64,000 nucleotides of DNA from Streptomyces thinghirensis (GCA_021502835.1 JAKFGP010000052.1:1-64000); one strand, 5' to 3'. Counted from the stretch's first letter, positions 1 to 10,627 are shown. A program made the numbers and translations. The notes: a model not told the origin generated them from the letters alone.

Positions 1-290
1 CCGCCCCCGGCGAACCCTGGCGCACCTTCGCCTCGCTGTCCCTGGAAGCCGTACACCCGCTGCGGCCACCAGCACCAGTGTCCTACGACCCCTACGCCCA
101 CAGCCTGGCCGGGCTGCACCCCACCGGACGCCTGCGCCGACTCCGCGACGCCGCCTACGCGGGCTCCCGCCACGGACGAACCATCGGCGAGCCCCACGAA
201 ACCGGCAACGCCCGTGCCCAGTGGGACGCCCATCACTGCACGAGTGGCAGGGCTCGGATCAGAGAGACCCTGCAGAAGAAAAATACGTGA
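1..290 (+). CDS. 3' end of an unidentified gene (partial)
   Basis: An open frame runs in from the left edge (first full codon at base 3) and stops with TGA at 288-290. A GTG at 78 could be an internal start, but the frame is open upstream of it and has normal high-GC codon use, so the beginning is probably outside the window. The visible 95 residues are rich in Arg, Pro, Ala and His and show no domain I recognise. The last residues (ETLQKKNT) use less GC-biased codons. A strong hairpin about 75 bp downstream fits the end of a transcription unit. Confidence 0.4.
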   Translation, partial: APGEPWRTFASLSLEAVHPLRPPAPVSYDPYAHSLAGLHPTGRLRRLRDAAYAGSRHGRTIGEPHETGNARAQWDAHHCTSGRARIRETLQKKNT

Positions 291-364
291 TCCCCAGGCC
301 GGCTGTTCACCGAGTACTACGAGCCCGTGGGTTTGGCCCCCGCCGGCCGGCCAAGTTAGGACCC

Positions 365-395
365 GGCCCGCCGCCGCCGGATCAGGCGGCGGGCC
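365..395 (+). terminator. 11-bp perfect hairpin, probable bidirectional terminator
   Basis: Positions 365-375 (GGCCCGCCGCC) are the exact reverse complement of 385-395, with a 9-nt loop. It lies between the partial gene on the left and the minus-strand gene ending at 555, so it can terminate both. There is no T-tract, which is usual for Streptomyces. The rest of the 290-555 gap shows no gene. Confidence 0.5.
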
Positions 396-554
396 CCGGG
401 ACCGGCACGCGCGCCGGAGGAACCGGCGCGCTCCGGACGCCTGCGCGGGCGTCGCCCAGTGCAACGTTGAAGGCGAGGAAAGCGGGGACTTGGGTTCATT
501 TAGTGAAATGAGAAGGAAGCCCCTTCATGGCCTCGCCGCGGGCAACGCTAGCAC

Positions 555-2729
555 TCAGCCTGGGATCAGGTCGCGCAGATTTTCGAGGGTGACGACCCGG
601 AGTCCGGGTGCAGCCCCTCGGGGCGTTCGAGACCGATGTACGTCACGGGCTCGTCCGGGACCGGCCCGCCGTCCCACAGGTCCATGGCCGTGGTGTCGCG
701 GGACATCACGTCGATCAGGTACCCGACCGTGAGCTGTTCGCGCTCCACGAGAGCACGCACCACCTTGGACACCGACACCTGGTTCTCCTCGACCCGGTTC
801 GCGTACGAGAGCCCCTTCAGGTGCAGGTGCAGCCACTCCGGCACGCCACCTGCCGTCGTCCCCGCGCCGGAAGACGAGCGGCGGCGCCACCCGGCCCGTC
901 CCGCGCAGCTCCGACTTCATCCGCACCGTGCGCGGTTCGAACGGACGGCCCTTCTGCTCACCGTCGCGCAGTATGAACCCGAAGAACGACTCCTCGACCT
1001 CCTCGAAGCTCTCGCCCGCGTAGATGTTGACCTGCGGAACGACGAACGTGCCGCGCACCCGGTCCAGGGACAGCTCGATGAACTCCGAGGCCCCGTCGGG
1101 CGCCTCGGTGACATCGCCCGAGTGCTCGCCCCCGACGGCTGCGAGGGGCCGGGTAGGAGAGCCAGGAGTCGGTGCTGTAGTCGCTGTGCAGGAGCAGGGG
1201 CCGACAGGTCGTAGTCGGTCCGCTCCCCGGTCTCCTTCCAGTACACGAAGAAGCGCAGCCGTTCGCCGTCGATCTCCGAGACCGAGCCCCGCGGCAGTAC
1301 GCCGAACCCGGCCGCGGTCGCCCTGCCGCTGAGCGGGAGCGCCACGTCGAGGACGTCGGGGTCGACCAGCAGCCGGCCCGGCGCCGGGGAGCCGGCGGCG
1401 CGTCTCGGCGTCGAGGGCGGCGATCAGGCGGTCGCGGTCGGCGGCCGGTATCGCGGGCCGGACGTCGGGGGCGGCCCAGGCGCGCGGCCCCGGCGGTTGA
1501 CGAAGATGCGGGGTTCGTCGGTCTCCCGCTCCCGGTTGTGAAGTGTTCACGGACCGAGAGGACGACCCGGCCGGAGACCTCGGGAGCGCCCTCCACCGCG
1601 GCTGCCACCACCGCGTCCCGCTCCTCCTGGTCGGCGGCGATGCGCAGCAGGAGGTCCAGGGCGCGGAACAGCCTGCCGGGAGCGGACTTCAGCAGCTTCA
1701 CCGCACCGGGGACGTCGAAGTCGTCGAGCAGCTGCTCGAGGCGGCTGCCGAAGGACCGCGCCTCCTTCTCGCCCCGCGCGACGGCGAACACGTCGGCGGC
1801 GTGCGGCCAGCGCGGGTACTCGTGCGGATGGAGACGCTCACCGAGCCGCTTGAAGGGCTCCGGTGCGCGTGCACGTCGGCGAGCTTCGCGGGGTTCGCCG
1901 CGACCACCGCGTCGAGGCCCGCGAGCAGCCCCGGCGCACCGGCCGCGACAGCTTGCGGAACCGGGTCGGCTCCTGGAGCGTCACGTCGCCGCCCGACAGC
2001 GCGCAGGCCAGCCGGAGCACATCGGTGACGGTGTCCAGCAGCAGGCCGGCGCCGACGCCGAGGCGGGCCTCGTTGACGACCGCCCGGTTCTCCCGGACGA
2101 GGATGGACTCGGGCTGGGGGCCGTGCGCGCATCGCTCGGCGAGAACCTCGAGGTCGCGCAGGTGGTCCTCGCCCAGTGGCGTCGTGCTGCCCCGCCAGGG
2201 CCAGGTACAGGTCGGTGAGTTCGCCGTCCAGGTCCCGTCCGAGGTGCAGGACGGTCACCCGGTCGCCCGCCGCGGTGATCAGCTCGTCCTGTGCCGCGAG
2301 CATCTCCTCGTAGGTGTGCTGGTAGCGGCCGTACGTGGGGAGGCTGAGCAGGTCCAGCACCCCGTGCGCCAGCTGCGTCAGCACGCTCTCGCGCGACGTG
2401 TCGTCGCCGAGCGCCTCCGCCACGCACCGCGCCCAGAACTCCTCGGTGTCCGGCACGTTCGCCGGGAAGTCGATGAAGTACGCGTTGTGCGGAACGTGGT
2501 CGCCCACCATCTCGCTCACGATGGGCAGCGTCCGCTCGGCCAGGTGCACGACCGCGGCCCCGGACAGCCCGGACAGCCGCTCCAGCAGCTCGGCCGAGAG
2601 CTTGAAGCCCACGGAGGTCAGCACCGCGTCGAACTGCCGCGCGGCGGCGGTCCCTTCACCGGCGGGGCCCTCGGGGACGGGGAGGCGGCGGGTGTGCCGG
2701 ATGACCAGCGATTCGAGACTGTGCGCCAT
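555..2729 (-). CDS. Large hypothetical protein with TerD-like C-terminal domain (frameshifted)
   Basis: About 725 residues if indels are corrected; start ATG at 2729 (MAHSLESLVIRH), stop at 555. The coding frame changes at least seven times, yet each segment continues the same protein, so this is one gene with sequence errors. The N-terminal two thirds look helical and have no catalytic motif I recognise. From about 1350 down to 950 the protein reads like a TerD domain: a strand resembling RLRFFVYWKETGERTDYDLSA, then GEHSGDVT, FIELSLDRV and a VNIYAGESFEEVE segment, comparable to the SGDN, IDLSKV and IY motifs of TerD. TerD domains bind calcium and occur in stress and membrane-associated Ter systems. 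The family may be that of S. coelicolor SCO0854, but I am not sure. No partner gene is adjacent; the MFS gene upstream ends 88 bp away. Confidence 0.5.
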
Positions 2730-2816
2730 TCGGGGATGATCGCAGAGGTGTACGAGCCGACGCACAGGAGTTTTCGCGTACGCGCTCCTGCCTGGCGTGG
2801 AGCCGCTTCCTCCTCC

Positions 2817-4415
2817 TCAGCCCGCGTCGTCCTCGTCCGTCGCCGCCCGGCCTCCCGGGTGGCGCAGTCGCAGAAGTAGCCGACGGCGAGGGCGACGGCC
2901 ATGCCGTAGAAGACCCACTGGTTGGCCTCGGCGAAGTCCATGCGGATCGCGGGCATCGCCTCCCGCATCGTCGTCTCCGTCGCGCCGTCGCCGGTGGGGG
3001 CGCGGGAGTCCGCGTTGCCCGTGATCGCTTGCGTGACGTCGCGGGCGACGGAGTGCTCCGCGTCCGGTGGTACCCGCGCGCGCGAGGGTCTCCGTGACCC
3101 TGTCGGTCATCGTGTGGGTCAGCATGGTGCCGAAGACGGCCAGGCCCACGCTGGCCGCGTAGTTGCGGACGGTCTGGGTGATGCCGGTGACCTCGCCGTA
3201 CGAGGCGTCGATCGCGCGGTTGACCGCGTCCGTCGACGCCGGGGCCAGGATGAAGCCGATGCCCGCGCCGGCGAGCGCGACGTAGGGCCACTGGTCGTGC
3301 ATGGACAGGTCGGTGAGCTTGCCCGCCCAGAGCGCGAAGCCCACCGCGCCGACCGCGCAGCCGATCCGCATCGCCGGGCGGGCGCCCCGCTTGTCGAGGA
3401 TGCGGCCGCCCCACTGGGAGGCGATGGCGAACCCGGCGAAGAAGTACAGCAGGTACAGCGCGGCCTGGTTGGGTGAGGCGCTGAGGGAGACCTGGGCGTA
3501 GACGGAGGCGAAGAAGAACACGGGGACGAACGCCAGCATGGCGAAGAAGAGCACCAGCGCGTCCACGGTGAAGGCGCGGTCGCGGAAGACGGCCAGGTTG
3601 ATCAGGGGATGGCGGCGGGTGGTGCGCAGCTCGTAGTGGCAGAAGAAGGCCAGGAGGGCGAGGCCGCCCGCGATGCAGGCCCACGTCGCCGCGCTGTCCC
3701 AGCCCCAGGCCGACGCCTGCTGGAAGCCGAGCACGCTCAGGCCCATGCCGGCGACGATCAGCACGGCGCCCTGGACGTCCAGCGACTCGTCGCGCCGCCG
3801 GTCGGAGATGTGGGCGAGCGCGGTGAGGGATCAGCGCGATGATCGCGACGGGGACGTTGACCCAGAAGATCGCCCCGCCAGGTCCAGGCCGTCAGCCAGC
3901 CACCGAGCAGCGGCCCTACGGCGGTCAGGGCGCCGGTGAGGCCGAAGAAGAGGGCCAGGGCACGGCCCCGGCGCTCCACGGGGAACACCGCCACGACCAC
4001 GGCGAGCGCGGCCGGGAAGAGCAGCGCGGCGCCCAGGCCCTGGGTGGCCCGGAAGACGACGAGCCAGGTCAGTGCGTGGTCCCCGGCGGGTACGCAGCCG
4101 CACAGCACCGAGGAGACGACGAAGACGAGGGTGCCGACCACGACCCGCGGCGCGGGCCCCACAGGTCGGCCAGTCGCCCGCCGAGGGCGAAGAAGGCGGC
4201 CGGGGGAGAGCAGATAGGCGTTGATCACCCACTGCATGCCCGAGGTGGAGAGCCCGAGTTCGGAGACGATGTCGGGGGCGGCGATCGAGACGATCGTCTG
4301 GTCGATGAACGTCATCGCCACCGCGAACATCATGGCGGCGAGTGCCAGTGGCTGGGAGGCGGTGTGACCGGCCCCGGGTGCGTTCTCGTTCCGCTTCGTG
4401 TGCGTTCCCGCTCAC
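2817..4415 (-). CDS. MFS drug exporter, DHA2 (EmrB/QacA) type (frameshifted)
   Basis: About 530 residues, the usual size for 14-helix drug:proton antiporters. The start is taken as GTG 4415 (MSGNAHEAERERTRG); a frame change at a G/C run near 4375 then joins the clear first helix (LALAAMMFAVAMTFIDQT). The motif ..VSIAAPDIVSELG in helix 1, RATQGLGAALLFPAALA in helix 4 and GPLLGGWLTAWTWR in helix 5 (motif C) are typical of DHA2 exporters. Further frame changes occur near 3870 and 3070. It follows the TetR gene by 57 bp on the same strand, so the two are probably one operon and TetR the repressor of the pump. The substrate cannot be read from sequence; the divergent streptogramin-resistance genes suggest drug export. 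Confidence 0.8.
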
Positions 4416-4472
4416 CCGGCCAGTCTGCGCTCGCCCCCGCGCACCCGCATCCGGGGCCGCCGCCGGGCGGGC

Positions 4473-5116
4473 TCAGGAGCGGCCGTACTCCGCCAGGGCC
4501 GGTGTCAGCAGGTCGAAGGCGCGCGGCGCCTCCCGCGTCAGCACCTGAGCGATCTCCGGGTTGGCCGAGCCGGCCAGCGTCAGTTCCTGGATGCGGGAGA
4601 ACAGGACCCGGTGGACTCCGCCCAGCAGTGCCGCGGCCGTGCGGGGCGTGATGTCGTCGGGCGAGGTGTCCGTCGCCGCGGCCAGGGCGCGGTCAGTGCC
4701 TCCCTCCCGCCGGTCGTGGAGGCCGCGCAGAGCAGGAGGTGAGGGTGGGGCTGTCGGCGATCATGCGGGTGAAGGCCGGGCCGGCGAAGCCCGCGACCGG
4801 GTCCTGGGCCGCCACCGACGCCATGAAGGCACGGCGCAGGGCCGCGAGCAGGGTCCTCGCCCGGTTGCGCGCGGCGACGGTGCCCGCCAGGGCGGCCATG
4901 AACTGGTCCCTGGTGATCGAGGGCCAGGTCCTCCTTGCGCGGGAAGTAGTTCGTCACCGTCTTCTTGGCGACGCGGGCGGCGTCGGCGATCTCCGCGATC
5001 GTCGTGCGCTCGAAGCCCTGCTCGATGAAGAGCCTGGTCGCGTGGTCGGAGATCAGCTGCCGCGTCTCGCGCTTCTTGGTCTCACGGAGACCCGGCGCCG
5101 GTGTGTTCAGGTCCAT
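4473..5116 (-). CDS. TetR family repressor (frameshifted)
   Basis: About 214 residues, start ATG 5116, stop TGA at 4473-4475. Residues 15-60 form the TetR helix-turn-helix (RQLISDHATRLFIEQGFERT, then IAEIADAARVAKKTVTNYFP, KEDL). Frame changes near 4910 and 4700 interrupt the ligand domain; the segments MAALAGTVAARNRARTLLAA and the C-terminal LLTPALAEYGRS are in other frames. It precedes the DHA2 exporter gene on the same strand and is divergent from the streptogramin-lyase gene, so it is well placed to control both through the 68-bp intergenic region. The inducer is unknown. Confidence 0.85.
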
Positions 5117-5184
5117 GGGCGAATCTTACCTCGGTAGTATTTTTATGTTGACAGCTAAGATGCTCTCTACGTAAACTTACCTCG
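5117..5184. promoter_or_regulatory. Divergent promoter region with direct repeat CTTACCTCG
   Basis: The nonamer CTTACCTCG occurs at 5125-5133 and again at 5176-5184, 51 bp apart on the same strand. The first copy contains the palindrome TACCTCGGTA (5127-5136). On the plus strand TTGACA at 5148-5153 and TAAACT at 5172-5177 (18-bp spacing) look like a vegetative promoter for the lyase gene; the second repeat overlaps its -10. The region is AT-rich compared with its surroundings. I infer that the repeats are binding sites of the adjacent TetR protein. Confidence 0.5.
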
Positions 5185-6069
5185 ATGAACGAATTAACCG
5201 TACGAGAGTTCACCGTCAGCAGCCCGGACGCCGGCCCCTACGCCCTCGCCGAAGGGCCGGACGGCGCCCTCTGGTTCACCCTCGTCCACCAGGACGCCGT
5301 AGCCCGCCGGGACCCGGGCGACGGGAGTGTCACCGTCCACCCGGTCGGGCCGGGCCGACCGTGATCGCACCGGGCCCGGACGGAGCGATGTGGTTCACCG
5401 AGTACCGGGCGCACCGCGTCGGCCGTATCGCCCCCGACGGCACCTATTCCTCCTTCGCGCCCCCTGACCCCCGAGGGCGGGCCGTTCCGGGATCGTCGCC
5501 GGGCCGGACGGAGCCATGTGGTTCACGCTGTCCGGCGTCGACCGCGTCGGCCGCGTCACCATGGCCGGCGAGGTCACCGAGTACCCGGCGCCCGGCGCGC
5601 TTCCCGTCGGCCGTCACGGTCGGCCCGGACGGGGCCCTGTGGTGCACCCTCAACCAGCAGAACGCCGTCGGACGGCTGACCACCGACGGCCGCTGGCACC
5701 GCCTGTCCCCTGCCGACCGGGGGCGCCGCGCCGGTGGGCATCGCCCGCGGGGCCCGACGGCGCGCTGTGGTTCACCGAGATCGGGGCCGGGCGGATCGGC
5801 CGGATCACCGTGGACGGCGAGATCACCGAGTACCCGCTGCCCGACCCGCTGGCCCGGCCGCACGCGGTCACGGCCGGGCCCGACGGCGCGCTGTGGTTCA
5901 CCGAGTGGGGCGAGTGGCCGGGTCGGCCGGATCACCGTCGACGGCCGCGTCACCTCGGTACCCGCTGTCCCGCCCCGACAGCGAACCGCACGGCATCGCC
6001 CGGCACGACGGCACCGTGTGGTGCGCCCTGGAAACCGGCTCCCTGGCCAGAATCGAGGTCACCGCATGA
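5185..6069 (+). CDS. vgb: Virginiamycin B (streptogramin B) lyase, Vgb type (frameshifted)
   Basis: About 295 residues with indels corrected, the normal Vgb length. The protein is a seven-bladed propeller: the signature PDGALWFTE (variants PDGAMWFT, PDGALWCT, DGTVWCA) recurs about seven times at roughly 42-residue spacing, each followed by ..GRI..DG.ITEYP. Vgb linearises streptogramin B antibiotics by Mg-dependent elimination at the ester bond. The blade carrying HAVTAGPDG and the last blades (EPHGIARHDG, ALETG) contain His and Glu at positions resembling the catalytic residues of the family. Start ATG 5185 follows the promoter. At least four frame changes lie at G/C runs (near 5350, 5480, 5720, 5920). 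The stop overlaps the next start (ATGA). Many propeller proteins share this repeat, but the partner acetyltransferase supports Vgb. Confidence 0.8.
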
Positions 6070-6732
6070 CCGACCCCGCGACCGCTCCCGACCCCGGCGT
6101 CCTGCACCCGCTCGCGCAGCTCCCCCGGGTCGTCCTCCTCCAAGCCGCTCGTCACCGACGAACGCATCCAGGTCGGCGACTTCACCTACTACGACGATCC
6201 CGACGACGCCACCGCCTTCGAGACGCGCAACGTGCTCTACGCCTACGGGCCGGAGAAGCTGATCATCGGCAGGTACTGCGCGATCGCCTCCGGCACCCGG
6301 TTCCTGATGGCCGGGGCGGAGCACCCCACCATGGGCGGTGTCCACGTTCCCGTTCACCATGTTCGGCGGCGCCTGGATTGTGAGCCACGCTCGACCTCGT
6401 CACCGGCATGCCCAGCCGCGGCGACACGGTCGTCGGCGACGACGTGTGGTTCGGCCACGGCGTCACCGTCATGCCCGGCGTGCGCGGCGTCGGGGACGGG
6501 GCGATCGTCGCCGCGGGGTCGATGGGTCACCGCCGACGTCGCGCCGTACACCGTCGTCGGCGGCAATCCCGCCCGGCCCATCCGCAGCCGGTACGACGCC
6601 GACGACGTCGCGCGGCTTCAGCGGGCCGCGTGGTGGGACTGGCCTCTCGAGCTGGTCACCCGCCATGTCCGGACGATCATGTCGGGCAGCCCGGCCGACA
6701 TCGAGGCCATCGCGACGAAGGAGCTCTCCTGA
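6066..6732 (+). CDS. vat: Vat-type streptogramin A / xenobiotic acetyltransferase (frameshifted)
   Basis: About 220 residues. It belongs to the left-handed beta-helix acyltransferases: [20 protein letters not shown], the loop [11 protein letters not shown] with the His that is catalytic in Vat enzymes, [43 protein letters not shown] and the C-terminal WWDWPLELV match the Vat/CatB pattern throughout. Vat enzymes acetylate the hydroxyl of streptogramin A. Start ATG 6066 overlaps the lyase stop by four bases, so the two are probably translationally coupled. Frame changes occur near 6140, 6345, 6390 and 6525. Together with the lyase this gene would give resistance to both streptogramin components. 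The exact acceptor cannot be fixed from sequence. Confidence 0.85.
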
Positions 6733-6787
6733 CCGGCACCAGCCCATCCCCGGCCGCCCCGCGACAGGCTCGACGGAAGGAACCCGC

Positions 6788-7480
6788 TTGACCGACCGCA
6801 CGCACCCCACCACCGACTCCCCGTCCTCGACGCCGCCGCCGAGTTCGACCGGCAGGTGCGTACGCTCGTCGCGCTCGGCTACCCGGCGCTCTCCGGGCGC
6901 ACGGAGGAGGAGTTCGCCGAGCTGGTGGCGCCCCTGCGCGCCGAGGCCGTGGCCCACGCGGGCGACCCGGGCCAGGGGAGTACGACGCCGCCGCGTCCGG
7001 CCGGGTGCCCTTCGTCCTGGTCGTCGCCCGCGAACTCGCCCCGATCGAGCGGACCATGTCGCTGACCACGCTGCACGGCGGCCGGCTGCCCGGGTTCGTC
7101 GACCGCAGCTTCGAGCCCGGTGCCCTGGAGCGGTTCGTCGCCACCGAGGAGGCCGCGCCGCCCTCCCCGGACGGCGTCCACCTGCTGTTCGACGTCGAGC
7201 GCGGGGAGGAGTTCTGCGGGGTCGTGCCGGGCGACGCGATGGCCACCGTCGCCGAGCGGGGCCGCACTCCGCTCACCATCGAGGAGGGCGTCGCGCTGCT
7301 GACGCAGGTGCCGCGGATCCTGGTCAAGAACAAGTGCTTCTCGCTGGGCGGCTCACGGTCCGGCGACCGCCGGGTCCCGGCGATCTGGATCAGCCAGAAG
7401 GCCCGAAGCTCGGCTGGTGCTGGGAGGGCAACCCGCACACCTGGCTCGGCATGGCGTCGGCCGGCGGCCGGCGGGCCTGA
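6788..7480 (+). CDS. DUF5701-like protein (frameshifted)
   Basis: About 230 residues from TTG 6788, with the Shine-Dalgarno sequence AAGGA six bases upstream; stop TGA 7480. Recognisable blocks are [93 protein letters not shown] and [17 protein letters not shown]. This agrees with what I remember of the actinobacterial DUF5701 family, which has no assigned function. It starts 56 bp after the acetyltransferase on the same strand and may be the third gene of that operon. Frame changes near 6825, 6985 and 7410. Confidence 0.65.
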   Translation: MTDRTHPTTDSPSSTPPPSSTGRCVRSSRSATRRSPGARRRSSPSWWRPCAPRPWPTRATRARGVRRRRVRPGALRPGRRPRTRPDRADHVADHAARRPAARVRRPQLRARCPGAVRRHRGGRAALPGRRPPAVRRRARGGVLRGRAGRRDGHRRRAGPHSAHHRGGRRAADAGAADPGQEQVLLAGRLTVRRPPGPGDLDQPEGPKLGWCWEGNPHTWLGMASAGGRRA

Positions 7481-7488
7481 CCGGACGC

Positions 7489-8583
7489 TCACGCCGGTCC
7501 GGCCGCTGCCCCGCCGTCATCGCCCTGGTACCGCAGCAGCAGCATCGCGGCATCGTCGTGATGCGGTCCCGCCGCGTGCCGCACCAGGTCCTCGCGGAGG
7601 GCGTCCAGGGCCCGGTGGACGTCGGGGTCCTTGAGGAGGTGGGCGCGTTCGGCGAGCGGGTAGAAGCCGCCCTCCTCGTCCCGGGCCTCCGTCACGCCGT
7701 CGGTGTAGAGGGAGGAGCTGGTCGCCGGGGGTGAAGGGCACCGCGAAACAGCTCCGGGCCGGGGCCGCCGTGTGCGGCCAGGCCCACGCGGGAGGGCGTA
7801 GGAGGGCGGCTCCGGGAAGTCGGCGGTGCCGTCGCGGTGGACGACCATCGGGGCCGGGGTGGCCGTAGTTGAGGAGGGACGACCTGGTGGTCGTAGCCGA
7901 TCTCGGCGACGATCGCGGTCACGAACTTCTCGTCCTCCAGCTCGCGGGCGACGCTGCGTTCCAGCCGCTCACCGAGCTTGACCAGGTCCTTCTCGTCGTA
8001 CGCCGCCTCCCGGAAGGCGCCGGGGACCCTGGCCGCGGTCTCCACCGCCGCCAGGCCCTTGCCCTGCACGTCGCCCACGATCACCCGGACGCCGTGCGGG
8101 GAGGCCATCACCTCGTGCAGGTCGCCGCCGATCCGGGCCTCGGCGAGCGCCGAGGTGTACGAGACGGCCGCGTGCAGCGGGCCGGCGGTCAGCGGTACCG
8201 GGCGCAGCAGGACCCGCTGGGCCGCCTCCGCGATCGACCGCACACTGGCCAGTTCCGCCTCCCGGCGCAGAACGCATCACGGCCGCCGCGATCCCGACGC
8301 CGGTCACACCGGCCACCGACACCATGGCGGTGTAGCCGCGGGGGCGGTCGAAGAGCCCGTTGTACGAGGCCGAGGCCCACGCAGCAGCAGCGCGACCCAG
8401 CCCGATCACCGCCGTACGCCGCCAGCCGCCGACCAGTCCGGCGAACGCCGGTCCCAGCGACACCAGCGGCAGGAGCCCCACCCCCGGCCCGGCCGTGAGG
8501 TCCACGACGGCGACCACGGTCATGGCCGCGACAGGCATCCAGGCCAGCATCGTGGAACTGGACGGCGACTTCTTCACGGTCAT
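7489..8583 (-). CDS. Membrane-anchored SpoIIE/PP2C phosphatase (frameshifted)
   Basis: About 365 residues from ATG 8583 (MTVKKSPSSS). Residues 15-95 contain three or four hydrophobic segments; the rest is a SpoIIE-type PP2C domain: SALAEARIGGDLHEVM and VRVIVGDVQGKGLAAVETAA hold the first metal-binding Asp residues, LYTDGVTEARDEEGGFY and HHDDAAMLLL the later ones. Such phosphatases act on anti-anti-sigma (STAS) proteins in partner-switching; the window also has an STAS protein and a HATPase, though far away. Frame changes near 8270, 7860 and 7730. It converges with the DUF5701 gene, with stops 9 bp apart. Confidence 0.8.
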
Positions 8584-8763
8584 GACTACTCCGGTGTCGC
8601 AGCGCTCAAGAGTCGCCTCTTCCCTGTTCTCAGGCGTCCCTCCCCAGTCTCTGAGACTATGCAACGGTTTGTTGGCGCAGGAGTTCCCGAGCGGTCCTTA
8701 ACCCAATCGAGGCCGAGTGACGCGCCCGCCGGCACGACATGTCGCGGGGGCCAGCATCCGGAC

Positions 8764-9286
8764 ATGACGACCTCAGAGAACACGCAGCGCAACGACAGCC
8801 TCCCCCTCGACGTCGGGATCGGCGCCTCCAGGGCGGGTCCGCCGACCTCTCCCAGTACGCGGGGCCGGGTCGTACTGGTGGTCAACGTGGCCTCCGGGTG
8901 CGGGCTCACCCCGCAGTACGCCGGCCTGGGAACGGCTGCACGAGCGGTACGCGGAGCAGGGCTTCACCGTGCTCGGCGTGCCCTGCAACCAGTTCATGGG
9001 CCAGGAGCCGGGCAGCGCCGACGAGATCGCCGAGTTCTGCTCGGCGACGTACGGCGTGACCTTCCCGATGACCGAGAAGGTGGACGTCAACGGGGAGGGC
9101 CGGCATCCGCTGTACGACCGGCTGACGGGCTTCGCCGACGCCGAGGGGCACAGCGGGGACGTCCGCTGGAACTTCGAGAAGTTCCTGATCGGGCGGGACG
9201 GCAAGGTCGCCGCGCGGTTCTCGCCGCAGGCCGAGCCGGAGTCGGCCGAGGTCGTGGCGGCCGTGGAGGAGCGGCTGGCGGGTTGA
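8764..9286 (+). CDS. Glutathione peroxidase family thiol peroxidase (frameshifted)
   Basis: About 170 residues, typical length. The active-site block VVLVVNVASGCGLTPQYAGL carries the peroxidatic Cys; VLGVPCNQFMGQEPG supplies the conserved Gln, and RWNFEKFLIGRDGKV the Trp-Asn pair of the catalytic tetrad. Bacterial members with Cys usually accept thioredoxin rather than glutathione, and Streptomyces makes mycothiol instead of glutathione, so a thioredoxin-dependent peroxidase is likely. Start ATG 8764. Frame changes near 8825, 8865 and 8925 affect only the N-terminal third. It stands between the divergent phosphatase gene and the merR gene. Confidence 0.85.
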
Positions 9287-9358
9287 CCTTGCCCTGGGGC
9301 AGGCCTGGCGTAGGCGTCGCCGGGCGGAACAGGCCGCCCGGCGACGGAGGATGACGAC

Positions 9359-10220
9359 GTGGACGATGCACGCGACGACGAGTTGCTGACCATCGGGGCG
9401 TTCGCCGCGCGGGCCCGGCTGTCGGCCAAGGCGCTCAGGCTGTACGACCGTATGGGCCTGCTGGTGCCCGACCATGTGGACGAGGCCACCGGCTACCGCT
9501 ACTACCGCACCCGGCAGACCGAACGCGCCCGGCTCGTGGCCCTGCTGCGCCAGCTGGACATGCCGCTCGCGAAGGTCGCGGAGGTGGTCCACGCGGACGG
9601 GCCCGGGGCCGCCGTGCTGCTCGACGCCTACTGGGCGGGAGTGGAGGCCCGGGTGGCCGGGCAGCGGACGCTCGCCGACTACCTCCGTGGACGTCTTTCG
9701 GGGAGGAGCTCCGAGGTGTACGGAAAGTTCGTGGTCGAGACGGTGGACGTGCCCGCGCAGGTGGTGATCAGCGAGACCCGGCACACGCTGGCGGGCGAGC
9801 TGCCGGCGTGGATCGGTGCCTCGCTGACCCGGCTGGAGGAGGCGGCGCGGGGCTGCGGGGGTGTGACGGCGGCGCCGTTCGTCGTCTACCACGCCGAGGT
9901 GTCGATGGAGAGCGACGGCCCGGCGGAGTCGTGCGTGCCGGTCGCCGACGAGGCGGCGGCCCGGGCGTGGAGCGAGGAGCGGGGGCGGGCCTGGCAGTCG
10001 CAGGTGCGGGTGGAGCCGGCCCGGCGGCTGGCCTCACACCCGGATTACGAAGGCACAGGTGGCCCATCCGCAGATCCTGGCCGCCTTCGAGGCGGTGGAG
10101 GAGTGGGTCGCCGCTCAGGGGCTGACGGTGGCGGGTCCTTGCCGTGAGGTGTACTTCGCCGACTGGGAGGCGGCCGGCCCCGAGGACCCGGTGTGCGACA
10201 TCGCGTTCCCCGTGAGCTGA
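9359..10220 (+). CDS. MerR family regulator with GyrI-like effector domain
   Basis: About 287 residues from GTG 9359, preceded by GGAGGA. Residues 9-75 are the MerR winged helix (LTIGAFAARARLSAKALRLY, then VDEATGYRYYRTRQ). After a short helix the second half is a GyrI/BmrR-type multidrug-binding fold (VDVPAQVVISETRH to the end). A frame change near 10050 moves the last 55 residues; the true end is AGPEDPVCDIAFPVS with TGA 10218-10220. Such regulators sense hydrophobic compounds and often control transporters, but none is adjacent. It converges on the DUF397/XRE pair. Confidence 0.85.
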
Positions 10221-10260
10221 CGGAGCCGAGTAGCCGACGCGGGGTCGGAACTGAACAGAG

Positions 10261-10297
10261 CCCTCTCGGCAAGGTCGGCGAACTGGTCGAGAGAGGG
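10261..10297. terminator. Inverted repeat between convergent genes
   Basis: CCCTCTC at 10261-10267 pairs with GAGAGGG at 10291-10297, lying between the convergent merR and DUF397 genes. Probably a bidirectional terminator; the stem is short. Confidence 0.35.
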
Positions 10298-10333
10298 CCC
10301 CGTCGGCGGTGCTGGTGGCGGAGCGTGGAGCCG

Positions 10334-10525
10334 TTACTCCTTGACCGAGGTCACGAAGGCGTTCCACGCGTCGGCGGGGAAGGCCAGGACCGGGCCCTCG
10401 GTGACCTTGGAGTCGCGGACGGCGAGTGCCGCCACGACCGGTGACTTGACCTCGACGCACGCGCCGTTTCCTCCGGAGTAGGAGGACTTGGTCCACGATT
10501 CCTGGGCGCCCTGAAGAATTGCCAT
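10334..10525 (-). CDS. DUF397 protein
   Basis: 63 residues, intact, ATG 10525 to stop 10334. WTKSSYSGGNGACVEVKS followed by VRDSKVTEGPVLAFPADAW is the DUF397 signature. These small proteins are encoded beside XRE/DUF5753 regulators in Streptomyces and are thought to be their antagonists or partners, in some cases as toxin-antitoxin-like pairs. Here it follows the XRE gene by about 100 bp on the same strand. Confidence 0.9.
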   Translation of the reverse strand: MAILQGAQESWTKSSYSGGNGACVEVKSPVVAALAVRDSKVTEGPVLAFPADAWNAFVTSVKE

Positions 10526-10627
10526 GTCTGCTCCGATGGCGAGTGCTGAGGTGCGGTTTACGCCAATGACGCTTGATCTTTGGCGTGATCGACGCTACTC
10601 GCTGCCCTCGCCGATCGGAGCAGTCAT

